Assembly: GCA_045638685.1 (NCBI GenBank)
Contig: JAZUBT010000007.1
Coordinates: 140,935 to 204,934, forward strand
Source: SIG673 sp045638685
GTDB lineage: Bacteria > Bacillota > Clostridia > Oscillospirales > CAG-272
Length of the DNA stretch: 64,000 bases
Direction of reading: 5' to 3'
The notes below the pieces were generated by a model. It was not told the DNA's origin, searched no databases, and saw only the letters and a program-made list of their open reading frames with translations. Both the position numbers and the translations under genes were made by a program. Position 1 is the first letter of the stretch. Every line of letters starts with the position of its first letter. Shown in pieces: positions 33,601 through 41,600 of this stretch.

Positions 33601-35429
33601 ATATATTCAGCGGTAATTATATAGTCACCTTCAACAGCGACCCAGTCAATTGTTGCAATTGCCGTTATTTCTGTATCATTTTCGACCGGCGTTTTAATAT
33701 CAGATGTCCCAATCTCTTTTCCATCTAATTTAAATAATATATATCCCTTAGGAGAAGGTGTTGAAATGTTACTTGTACGTGATATGCTTAATATTGCTTG
33801 TAAAGTAACTTTTTCATATCCAACACATTCTTCCGGTGAAATTATAATATTTTGGACATTGATAGAAAATTTTCCATTACTATCGTATGTTCCTTCATGC
33901 TGATATGCGCCGTTACCACTTATCGTACAGTTCGTAAATGTAGGATTTGAGACATTGGTTGCTCTACTCGCGGTGCAAAACTCAATACTTCCACCGGTTA
34001 CAGTCAAGGAACCGCCATTACCAACCTGAGTTCCATTGTATCCACCGCCAATATCAAAAGCGTTGCTTCCGGCGGTCACAACAACATTACCTCCGCAAAC
34101 ATTAACATTATGTCCACTAATTTCACCAGTATAACCAGATCCGCCTATTCCTGCCGCACCATTACCTCCGGTTGCTGTAACTGTGCCTCCGTATATCGTA
34201 ACGTTGGCATTAATACCAGCTCCGCCGTTACCATAAAATGCGCCATTATCTCCTCTAGTTCCCGCAGTTCCTTTTCCAGTTCCACCAAAGCCTCCGTTGC
34301 CGCCAGAACCACCTACGCCTTTGGCTCCTTCATTTCCACCTATTGCCGTAACATGCCCATCATAAATAATAAAATTTGTTGCCAGTATTGCTTCTCCACC
34401 ATAAGAATTAGAACCACCGTTGCCACCGTTGCCACCATTGCCACCTTTTCCACCAGGATAATTGGAATTCAAACTTACAGGGTAGTCACCTATGCCTCCA
34501 TAACCACCTACACCTCCGTTGCCACCAGAACCACCTACGCCTCCTTTAACACTCAATGTTCCAAAATAACAAACAATGTCACCTGAGACAACTATACCTA
34601 TACCACTTTTTCCACCATCTCCTGCATTTCCACCGTTGCCGCCGTTGCCGCCCCGGTAATTTCCACAAGAATATGAGTTATCATCGGATCCTCCATCACC
34701 GCCATTACCGCCATTGCCGCCATCACCACCATTGCCGCCAACAACTGTAACTTCTCCACCATAAATATATAGATTAGAAACTTGAATTCCATGGCTACCG
34801 ATATCTCCGTCAAACCCATTTGCACCTGCAGTACCGGCAGTAGGGCTCTGATCTCCACCTTTATCAAGTGTGTTAAATCCATCTTTACCACTTGTTCCAT
34901 TAGCTCCGTTAAAACCATTTTTTCCATGAACAGTTATAATTCCATCGTAAATTTCTACATTTCCACTTCCAACAATACCATTAGAAATATTAACAATGCC
35001 ATTTTGAACTATCAATGTAGTATTGCCAATATTTAATGACTTCCGAACCTTCAGACTACCCGAACTGCTTGATGCGTTTTTATCATAAGCGCTATCTAAA
35101 ATAGAAAAACTTTGTTTATCTGAATTCACTGTCAACGTTGAAAGAGTCAAATTATAACCATTCAAATCTATTGAATGGCAACACGCAGTTACAACATCAT
35201 CGATATTTACATCGAACCACAATACTATATCTGCATTTTCAACTTTTAAATAAGACTTTAATGATTCTGCATCATATACGTTTATTTCAATAAATTCTTC
35301 GGATGATGTAACAGCTGGAATATTTGTTTCTGCCGCGCATACTGTAATGTAACTTGTTGCCAACATCATAGCACTAAGCAAACAACAAGTGATAATATAA
35401 AAATATCTTAAAAACCGTTTTTTAATCAT
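30606..35429 (-). CDS. Giant surface protein: Gly-rich segment plus 12 InlB-type repeats
   Basis: 1607 residues with a signal peptide (about 1-33) and a C-terminal TM helix with basic tail LKKKFFV (about 1575-1607), so membrane-anchored. After a small beta domain, roughly residues 170-440 are a GGNGG/GGDGG-rich segment interrupted by 'GGTVTATGG'-like beta turns. Near 630-690 lies a Cys module (two CxxC pairs). Twelve tandem units of about 68 residues follow (FKDYDGTVLS...YHYGD...PTRAEDNTYTYTFxGWD...ATY), the Listeria InlB B-repeat type. A helical stretch precedes the anchor. Likely adhesin or surface display scaffold. Its start overlaps the upstream stop (ATGA). Confidence 0.85.
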   Translation of the reverse strand: MIKKRFLRYFYIITCCLLSAMMLATSYITVCAAETNIPAVTSSEEFIEINVYDAESLKSYLKVENADIVLWFDVNIDDVVTACCHSIDLNGYNLTLSTLTVNSDKQSFSILDSAYDKNASSSSGSLKVRKSLNIGNTTLIVQNGIVNISNGIVGSGNVEIYDGIITVHGKNGFNGANGTSGKDGFNTLDKGGDQSPTAGTAGANGFDGDIGSHGIQVSNLYIYGGEVTVVGGNGGDGGNGGNGGDGGSDDNSYSCGNYRGGNGGNGGNAGDGGKSGIGIVVSGDIVCYFGTLSVKGGVGGSGGNGGVGGYGGIGDYPVSLNSNYPGGKGGNGGNGGNGGSNSYGGEAILATNFIIYDGHVTAIGGNEGAKGVGGSGGNGGFGGTGKGTAGTRGDNGAFYGNGGAGINANVTIYGGTVTATGGNGAAGIGGSGYTGEISGHNVNVCGGNVVVTAGSNAFDIGGGYNGTQVGNGGSLTVTGGSIEFCTASRATNVSNPTFTNCTISGNGAYQHEGTYDSNGKFSINVQNIIISPEECVGYEKVTLQAILSISRTSNISTPSPKGYILFKLDGKEIGTSDIKTPVENDTEITAIATIDWVAVEGDYIITAEYIAGTNDKYASAGIFEFEPDVTVHTHEWEDDFFVDINPTCLTAGSKSIHCKICGAQKNITEIPAIGHNYVNNQCENCKEYLPLIVFKDYDGTILSSTYYYIGDAISVPNDPTRDEDNTYTYEFIGWDKEIVECDGDKIYTAVYKSTHKNYTIIFKNWDNSIVLTKDDYHYGDVIVPPTISPTKPSDKIGDYIFAGWDSPVGTCEGDKVYIATYSTSYKYYKVEFKNWNNQTISSKNYKYGENIEIPAPPTKPTDNIGQYVFNGWDKNITVCDGDKVYIATYLIDYIDYTITFKDWDNSIISTNTYHYGDAITAPEAPTKAADNTYTYTFKGWDKTVVNCKGDATYIATYNATYINYTVTFKNEDGSLLSSKTYHYGENVVAPSTPSKVANNTYTYTFAGWDSEVVACNGNKIYTATYTPVYIKYTVVFKNWNGDVISSNVYHYGQSVTKPSDPTRAADTTYTYAFMGWDKTVVNCKGNTTYTALYNATYINYTVTFKNEDGSLLSSKTYHYGDTVVVPETPTKPADESYTYGFAGWDSEVTACLGNKTYTATFNPTKVEYTVVFKDWNGNIISSETYYFGAEVVVPENPTRNADNVYTYTFKNWGKTVAENCVGDAEYTAVYEATYIEYNIKFLDWDGSVIQTVKYHYGDTITAIADPERDSDETYTYTFLSWNKPLGTCTGNASFTAQYESTFINYTVVFKDYDGSVISRKTYHFGDTITIPADPVRASDETYTYTFKDWGNISTSCNGNKEYTAVYNSEYIEYTVVFKDHNGNTLSSKTYHYGDEVVAPSDPTRVADNTYTYTFNGWDREIVDCVANATYTATYTPTFIDYTVVFKDYDGTVLSTQTYHYGDEITAPGIPTRAEDDTYIYTFSGWDKEIVACDGNETYMATYISINKNLGVFNEKVTALVDGAVSEELYGKIYEAIQIYNTFNEEEKQEVEESYQKLLVSIEAYNAEAKVINNEQVNATEIAFAPIATTSFTFLAALWFLLKKKFFV
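30900..33360 (-). repeat. Tandem InlB-type coding repeats (12 units of about 204 bp)
   Basis: Twelve tandem coding units. Two 84-bp blocks, 32,071-32,154 and 32,479-32,562, differ by one base although 408 bp (two units) apart, pointing to a recent duplication or gene conversion. Confidence 0.8.
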
Positions 35430-35716
35430 AACTTTTGCTCCTTTTCACAATATGGACAAGTCGAATTTATAGACGTATCTTTTAATATTTCTGATATTTG
35501 TGAGTTAAAAATCCTAAAATCTTGATTTTCACCGTATTTTTCTTTTAACTTATTGGCACATACAGCATAAATTGCTTTTTCATCAAAAGAATAGGTTTCG
35601 TAATAATAATCTGAATGAATCTCACATTCTTTAATTGCACCGATTTCAATCAAAATATCATATGCAATTTGATGATAATCTTGAATCTTGTCCAAAAAAT
35701 CTTTAATTGCACTCAT
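35426..35716 (-). CDS. Small cytoplasmic protein with C-terminal CxxC
   Basis: 96 residues from the start at 35,716 (MSAIKDFLDKIQDY), preceded by GAAAGGAATC. A longer reading to 35,776 adds 20 residues and overlaps the upstream gene more. It is helical, with CPYC near the end. No family recognised. It overlaps the upstream gene by 14 bases and the giant surface gene by 4, so the three are coupled. Confidence 0.6.
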   Translation of the reverse strand: MSAIKDFLDKIQDYHQIAYDILIEIGAIKECEIHSDYYYETYSFDEKAIYAVCANKLKEKYGENQDFRIFNSQISEILKDTSINSTCPYCEKEQKL

Positions 35717-35915
35717 TTTTGTTTGATTCCTTTCTTGTTTTCTGTTTTCCTTTATATTCTTTATATGTTTCCTCACTTATACATTCTCCGCAAATAGAAC
35801 AGCGGTAGTCGCCTGTTCGTGTACCTAAATAGAATTCTTTTTCCCAAACATGAGAGCAATCGCCACCTTCCCATAATTTGGCGAGCTTGTCAGCTTTGTC
35901 ATGTTGAATAGCCAT
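35703..35915 (-). CDS. Small zinc-ribbon-like protein, first gene of the cargo operon
   Basis: 70 residues. CSICGEC and an earlier Cys/His pair (DCSHVW) make a small zinc-binding motif possible. The C-terminus is charged (KGKQKTRKESNKNECN). Good ribosome site AAAAGGAGG upstream. Function unknown; position suggests it opens the four-gene operon that runs to 29,943. Confidence 0.6.
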   Translation of the reverse strand: MAIQHDKADKLAKLWEGGDCSHVWEKEFYLGTRTGDYRCSICGECISEETYKEYKGKQKTRKESNKNECN

Positions 35916-35945
35916 TATTAATACCTCCTTTTAATCGATAACTTT

Positions 35946-36131
35946 GCACCGAATGATTTATTCGACGCAGTTTTTGCAATAAAAAACAGCATATTTTTTA
36001 AAAATAAGGTAGAAAAATATGCTAAAGTACTATAAATTTACATTTTAGTATTGAAAAAAATCTACAGAAGTAGTATAATATCTTGTAGACAAGGAAAATT
36101 ATGCACGGAATAAATCAATCGACGCAGTTTT
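35946..36131. repeat. Pair of 30-bp direct repeats beside the tyrosine integrase
   Basis: Copies at 35,946-35,976 and 36,103-36,131 both begin GCACnGAAT and end CGACGCAGTTTT, about 157 bases apart. The second abuts the integrase stop at 36,134. Between them an AT-rich stem AGCATATTTTT (35,988-35,998) / AAAAATATGCT (36,013-36,023) is found. They may be integrase arm or core sites, or the operator of the cargo operon. Confidence 0.6.
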
Positions 36132-36133
36132 GC

Positions 36134-37066
36134 TTACAAAATCCGTGGTAGTTTCTGCATCATTTCAATTTTATGGTCGAGCATACAGTGGGTGTATCGG
36201 TTAAGGGTGATGGATGCGTTTTGATGCCCCATGATATCGGCAACGGTCTTGATGTCCATTCCGCACTCGATAGCACGGGTAGCAAATGTATGACGCAAGG
36301 CATGAAAGTTGAGCTTACGCACTTCCGCGCGTTCGGTGAGCTTTTCGAATATGTATTGGTACGAACGGATCGACATTCGTTCGCCTTTTTTATTTTCTAC
36401 AACGTATTGTGTTTGAGCGTTTTCATAGTCCTGACGTAGTATATCGGTGATATATTCGGGCAGAGGAATCACTCTGTCCGATGCTTTTGTTTTCGGCGTA
36501 TCTACGCAAAGCTGCCATATCCCGCTTTCGTCCTTTTCTCGATATACAGTTTTCGTTATTTTTATCACGCCACGGTCAAGATCAACATCATTCCACGTAA
36601 GCCCCAGCAATTCGCCTATTCGCAAGCCTGTATAAAGGCAGAGGAGAATACCGTGAAGGCGTTTATCATCGGATCTTGATATTTCTGTTTCAATTGCTCT
36701 TTGTTCCTCCACAGTAAATGCTTCAATTTTCTTTGTTTCTGTCTTTGTACGCCGTACTCTGATGCATGGATTTTCCTCGATATATTCCATATCACAAGCG
36801 TATTCAAATGCGAGATTAAGGACGGATAGCATCATATTCGTGCTTGTAGCAGATAGCTTTTCACCATTACGAATATTTCCGTCCTTTTTCTGTTGAGTGA
36901 GAAATTCTTGAATGTCCCACCGACTAAGTTCGAATATGTTTCGCTTTCCAAGCATCGGGACTATGTGCATTGTTATAAGTCCTTGGTATCGGCTATATGT
37001 CCGCGCCTTGATATGCTCCTTTTGGTAGATCTCCAGCCATTCGGTAAGTAGTTTTTGTATTGTCAT
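36134..37066 (-). CDS. int: Tyrosine recombinase / integrase
   Basis: 310 residues from the start at 37,066, which follows AAGGAGGTCATT; an alternative start at 37,117 adds 17 residues and no better site. The N-terminal SAM-like core-binding domain (about 1-105) precedes the catalytic domain with Arg149 (TGLRIGEL), Lys194, His255xxArg258 (HALRHTF), His281 (GHQNASIT) and Tyr291. All key residues are present. As the right-end integrase of an element sitting in a tRNA 3' end, it is the enzyme most likely responsible for that junction. Confidence 0.95.
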   Translation of the reverse strand: MTIQKLLTEWLEIYQKEHIKARTYSRYQGLITMHIVPMLGKRNIFELSRWDIQEFLTQQKKDGNIRNGEKLSATSTNMMLSVLNLAFEYACDMEYIEENPCIRVRRTKTETKKIEAFTVEEQRAIETEISRSDDKRLHGILLCLYTGLRIGELLGLTWNDVDLDRGVIKITKTVYREKDESGIWQLCVDTPKTKASDRVIPLPEYITDILRQDYENAQTQYVVENKKGERMSIRSYQYIFEKLTERAEVRKLNFHALRHTFATRAIECGMDIKTVADIMGHQNASITLNRYTHCMLDHKIEMMQKLPRIL

Positions 37067-37275
37067 AATGACCTCCTTGAATTTTGATGATACTATATTG
37101 TATCTCAAAATTATCACAAAGGTATTAGCAACACAATATCACGACCACTGATGAAAGTCCAGATAACTTTTTGTTAACTCGAAAAATACGTTCCTTTGTA
37201 TATTGTGACGTAAATTTTAGTACGCGAAGCATAAAAATTAGCCAATGCAGACATTTCATCGTCAATGTTGGCTTT

Positions 37276-37299
37276 CTTGTATCAAAACAAGCACACGCC
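37276..37299. repeat. Second copy of the 24-bp repeat found at 29,653-29,676
   Basis: Same 24 bases with one substitution (begins CTTGTATCAA, ends AAGCACACGCC). Direct orientation, 7.6 kb apart, enclosing the cargo operon and the tyrosine integrase. Confidence 0.7.
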
Positions 37300-37484
37300 G
37301 TGTGGTCATTAGTGATACGTTTCTTATTTTAACTGTTACATAAAAGCTTTAATGTAAACCCTTTCGGGCGGGGTAATAATCAACAAGTTTAAACTAAAAT
37401 AAGGGTGGGATATATGTCCCGCCCTTTTTGCGAAATAAAAAAGCGTAAATCAAACCTTTCGGTTCAATTTACGCTCGGAATGGT

Positions 37485-37512
37485 GCACCAAAAAAAGTAT
37501 AGCCGAACCATA
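37485..37512. repeat. Extra copy of the tRNA-flank sequence
   Basis: GCACCAAAAAAAG followed by TATAGCCGAACC; the true tRNA flank at 37,730-37,757 reads the same with two changes. It lies about 245 bases inside attR and suggests a second, older integration scar or a tandem site. Confidence 0.55.
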
Positions 37513-37528
37513 GTGTTCGGCTTGTTTT

Positions 37529-37637
37529 TTTGCCGAGCAATAGGCTACGAAGAACCTGCGATGCTATCCTATTTAACATTAAAAACAGAACTGTTAACAA
37601 GGATAGCATCTTCTTTTTCCGTGTTTGACTCGGCAAA
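37529..37637. repeat. Nested foldback in the right arm
   Basis: Outer stem TTTGCCGAG (37,529-37,537) / CTCGGCAAA (37,629-37,637); inner stem GATGCTATCCT (37,560-37,570) / AGGATAGCATC (37,600-37,610). All arms are perfect. Confidence 0.7.
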
Positions 37638-37718
37638 CTGACGGCAGCGGCGTCAAGGGAAAAGCAGGAAAGAGCGCCGAATTGTGTTAGAATAAAAGGC
37701 GCTCTTTTTTTCAACCTC

Positions 37719-37735
37719 TCCTGTTACCCGCACCA
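37719..37735 (+). repeat. attR: duplicated tRNA-Leu 3' end
   Basis: TCCTGTTACCCGCACCA, identical to the last 17 bases of tRNA-Leu at 26,950-26,966. The native tRNA terminator (AACC...GGGTT, then TTTT) follows at 37,751. Confidence 0.85.
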
Positions 37736-37848
37736 AAAAAAGCATAGTCGAACCTGTTCGGGTTGGTTTTGTGTTTTATAAAAAGTAAAAACATAATAAC
37801 TTAAGCCCTTGGCTCTATTTTGAGTCAAGGGCTTTTTTGTTTTTCCAG

Positions 37849-38385
37849 TTAATTTATAAAACTGTCAAATACGGGGGTGGCTTTTTGTGTTTCTAATGAC
37901 GTAAAAGCACATAATTTCACATCTATATCATAGTCAGGATAATCCGAAACGAACTTGTTGTATGCTCGGCAGCACTGCTTAGTAGATTCAGCAACGGGAT
38001 TAATTAAATTACCACCAAAAATACCAGAGCTTATAAGTGGAAAGGAAATGCTGTGCAGTTCATGCTCTTTTAAAACCAATAGAGAGTTGTAATATGCCTC
38101 ATACAATTCTTTAAATGCATTGGGAGTTTCGTAAAAATCAGGGCCGACTGCGTGAATTATAAATTTTGTATTTTGCATTTTAAATGCCGGAGTTATAACC
38201 GCTGAACCATCTTTAAGGGGTGTTTTGCAGGCATTACACGCATCTTGTAGTTCAAAAAGACCTGCTTTTTTAAAAATAACTCCGCAAATACCTCCTCCTG
38301 CCAACAAACGCTTATTGGCTGCATTTACAACTGCGTCAACAGTTTGATCAGCACAGGAAGCATTTAACAATTCAATTTTACTCAT
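37849..38385 (-). CDS. Macrodomain (ADP-ribose-binding) protein
   Basis: 178 residues forming a stand-alone macrodomain. DAVVNAANKRLLAGGGICGVIFKKAG is the ADP-ribose pocket with the catalytic-type Asn and Gly-rich loop, KFIIHAVGPDF follows, and SFPLISSGIFGG binds the diphosphate. Relatives hydrolyse O-acetyl-ADP-ribose or mono-ADP-ribose from proteins. The start follows a GGGGG-rich site. It lies 261 bases downstream of the TIR operon on the same strand, inside the same accessory block, so a link to TIR-made NAD products is possible but unproven. Confidence 0.9.
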   Translation of the reverse strand: MSKIELLNASCADQTVDAVVNAANKRLLAGGGICGVIFKKAGLFELQDACNACKTPLKDGSAVITPAFKMQNTKFIIHAVGPDFYETPNAFKELYEAYYNSLLVLKEHELHSISFPLISSGIFGGNLINPVAESTKQCCRAYNKFVSDYPDYDIDVKLCAFTSLETQKATPVFDSFIN

Positions 38386-38508
38386 TTTTATCCCCCGTTT
38401 AGCCTTATCTCATAAATTTTACTATATTTATTTTACCACGTTTTTGTGAATAAGTCAATTAACAAAAGTAAGATGAAATCTAAAATGACTAAGTATAAAT
38501 TCTTTAAA

Positions 38509-38652
38509 CTTCAACGTAAATTTCTCCAAATCAAAGAATAGTAATGTTTTGGGGTTGCCTTTCGTCGTTTTTGTGGAGCACAGTTCTCGTTTTTGTCAAC
38601 AGTGTAATGTAAATAAAATTTTGCATTATAATTAACGCATTTTAAGTTAAGT
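38509..38652. repeat. Left copy of the 145-bp direct repeat flanking the TIR operon
   Basis: Matches 63,246-63,390. The last 70 bases (GTTCTCGTTTTTGTCAA...TTTAAGTTAAGT) are nearly identical; the first half is looser. It ends within the final codons of the LRR gene. Confidence 0.75.
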
Positions 38653-41600
38653 CCTTTTCAGCCTTCTTTTTTTGAGTATAACAACCAACCCAACAAAAAC
38701 GGAGAATAACAAAATAACTATGATATAATACGATACTATAAAATCTGCAATATCTTCTATAATGGTTTTAAAATTGACTGCTCTTCTGCTATTCCAATTT
38801 TTATGCCATTTCGAAATATAGCACTGGTTTCGTGTATCTGAATTAGTTACCCTTGTATTCTCATTAAAGACCTTTTTGCCTATGTACTCTACATTATCCG
38901 CCAAAGATACATTCGAAAGCTTTGTGCAATCGTAAAAAGCATAGTCCTCTATAATCTTGACGTCACCGGCAAAAACAACGCTTTTCAAATTATTACATCC
39001 GCTAAAAGCCTTTTCTCCGATTTTTTCAACACCGTTAAGAATAGAAATTTTAGTTAGTTTTCCCATTCCCGTAAACGCCTTTTCGCCGATGATAATCTCT
39101 TTTCCGGCTATGGATATATTTTTTATACCGGAGATATTTTTAAAATATCCCTTTGAAATTTCATGTACGTCACCAAGCGAAATTTGTGTTATTGAAGATG
39201 CGGTGCTGCCCAAATAGTATTCAAGGGGGGTGGCGGATTTGTCAGTAGACCGAGAAACCGTTAATTCTTTGACACCCGAAACGTTATTAAATGCATTTTC
39301 AGCGTATTCACAGTTTGGGTAAAGCGTCAGCTTTTCGGATAATTTGCATCCGTAGAATGCGTTTGCTCCAATAAAGCTTAGGCCCCCTAATTTTATGTCA
39401 TTTAACGAAACACAATTTTCAAGTGCATTGGCATTCAGCTTTCTTATTCCGCCCCAATTTTCAAACTTTGCCAAATGCTCACAGTTACTAAAAGTCTTTT
39501 CTCCAATCTCATCGGTCGAGGTAGAAACTGTAACATCGCTAAGTAGTTCACACTCGGCAAACATATAATCGGGAAGCTTTTTGATTTCGGACTCTATCAC
39601 TGCATTTTTCAAATTAACACAATTCGAAAAAGCCCCCTTTCCAATTTCATTTATATTTTTGGGAATGGTAATTGAGGTAAGTCCCGTATTTTTAAATGCG
39701 TTTTCTCCGATTTTTTTATAATGCGTAAGATCAAAGCTTTTAAAGCCTGTAAAGTCGGCAAAATAATTATCAGGTATAGTCTCAGTTCCCGTTAAAATAA
39801 GTTCATCTAATGTCACACCAAACTTTTTCGGAAAATAGCTTACAAACGTTCTCGTATCGGCGATAGGAACTGTAACTTCTCTTATAGAATAACACCCACT
39901 AAAAATCTCTTTGCCTATTTTTTTAACAGCGATTGGAATTTGAATATTAACTAATGATGTGCAGTTATTAAATGCATGGTCATCGATTTTTGAAATGGTA
40001 TCAGCAATAACCAATTTCTCAAGCGAAATACACCCGTCAAACGCATACTTACCAATTTCCGTTATATTTCCGTTAAACACAACGTTTGTTAAACGTGAGC
40101 ATCCGGCAAAATAATTTTTTGGAATTTTCCTCATCTTAATGGCTTCAACCGTGATTTGGGTAAAATTTTTCACCACTTCCGTTCCAAAAAAGTCTTTGAG
40201 TGGCTTATTAAACAAAGAAATTTTTATCTCGCTTAATTTGTCACAGCCCATAAATGTATTGTCCGCTGATTTGTTAACGCTTTGTCCCAAATCAATAGAG
40301 GTCAGACTATCACATTCTGCGTAGGCATATTCTCCTATTTCTTTTATGTGGTTTGGAAGAACAACCTCGGTTATCGAATCACAATCATAAAATACATAGC
40401 TCGGAAGCTTGGTAACGGATTCATTAAAGGTAACCGCAGACAGCTGCCTGCAGCCATAAAACACTCCCTCACCTATTTTACGTGCGTCTGATACAAAGCT
40501 GAAATCACTAAGATTATAGCAATTTTTAAAGGCGTACTCACCGATACTTTGAATATCAGTATCAACAGTTAATACCGAAAGAGCGTTGCACCCCTCGAAA
40601 TAAGAGCTTGGTATATACCGAGCATAATTCAAATGCACCTCCGTTAACGTTTTTATGACACCCCCATCGCATATATCGAACAAAGAGTCTTTTTTCGAAG
40701 TTATAGGAAGAGTTAAGCTTCTGAGATTTCCACATCCGCCTAAAACGTTTTCCCCTATCTTCTTAACAGAGATTGGAATTTGAATATCAACTAATGACGA
40801 GCAGTTATTAAATGCACGGTCTTCGATTTTGAAAACGGTATCATCAATGTTTAATGCCTCAAGTGAAACACACCCGTCAAATGCATACTTACCGATTACC
40901 GTTATATTTCCGTTAAATTCAACGTTTGTTAAATGTGAGCATCCAGCAAAATAATTATTCGGAATCTCCCCTGTCTCAACAGCTTCAACGGCAATTTGTG
41001 TTAACTTCTTTGCTTCTTCCGTTCCCAAAAGATCTTTAAGAGGCTTATTAAACAAAGGAATTTTAACTTCCCTTAAGTTATCACAGCCCTTAAATACGTT
41101 ATCTTCTGATTTGTTAACGTTTTTTCCAAAATCAACAGATACCAGTCTGTCGCATTCTGCGTATGCGTACGTTCCCAATTCTTTTATATGGTTTGGAAGA
41201 ATAACCTCGGTTATTGAATCACAATCATAAAAAACATAACGTGGAAGCTTGATAACGGATTTGTTAAAGGTAATCTCAGATAACTGCTTACAGCCGTAAA
41301 ACGCCCCTTCACCAATTTCAGCAGCGGTCGATACAAAACAAAAATCTGTAAGCTTATAGCAGTTTTTAAAGGCATATTCGCCAATGCTTTGAACTGCAGT
41401 GTCCATAGTCAGCACGGAAAGAGAGGAACATCCTTTAAAATATGCGTCGGGGATGTTCTGTGCATTTTTTAAGTGAACTTCAGATAAGTTCTCTACCACA
41501 TTCCCATCGCATACGTTTATCAAATTGTCATTTTTCGATGTTACTGGAAGAGTTAATCTTCTAAGATTCACGCATCCGCCTAAAACGTTTTCGCCTATTT

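Larger units (their letters stand above)
26950..37735. mobile_element. Integrative element in tRNA-Leu, about 10.8 kb
   Basis: The 17-bp direct repeat of the tRNA 3' end bounds a block with a tyrosine integrase about 650 bases from the right end and a large serine recombinase about 320 bases from the left end, plus a surface-protein operon as cargo. No relaxase, replication or transfer gene is present, so it would need help to move between cells. Two different recombinase classes suggest a composite: the tyrosine integrase fits the tRNA target, while the serine recombinase may come from a second, nested or degraded element. Confidence 0.8.
37067..37848. other. 780-base right arm of the element: hairpins and attR, no gene
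   Basis: From left: repeat copy 37,276-37,299; hairpin AAGGGtGGGA/TCCCgCCCTT with T-tract (37,401-37,429); AGCGTAAAT/ATTTACGCT (37,442-37,475); terminator-like AGCCGAAC/GTTCGGCT (37,501-37,522); nested foldback 37,529-37,637; terminator AAGAGCGCC/GGCGCTCTT (37,670-37,711); attR; and a CCCTTG/CAAGGG hairpin with T-tract (37,805-37,838). Confidence 0.65.

Noticed and set aside
30900..34920. CRISPR array
   Set aside because: The repeats are in-frame coding repeats of a surface protein with units of about 204 bp and no constant spacer pattern.
34100..34920. Collagen-like Gly-X-Y protein
   Set aside because: The Gly-rich text is GGNGG/GGDGG with beta-type inserts, not a regular Gly-X-Y triplet.
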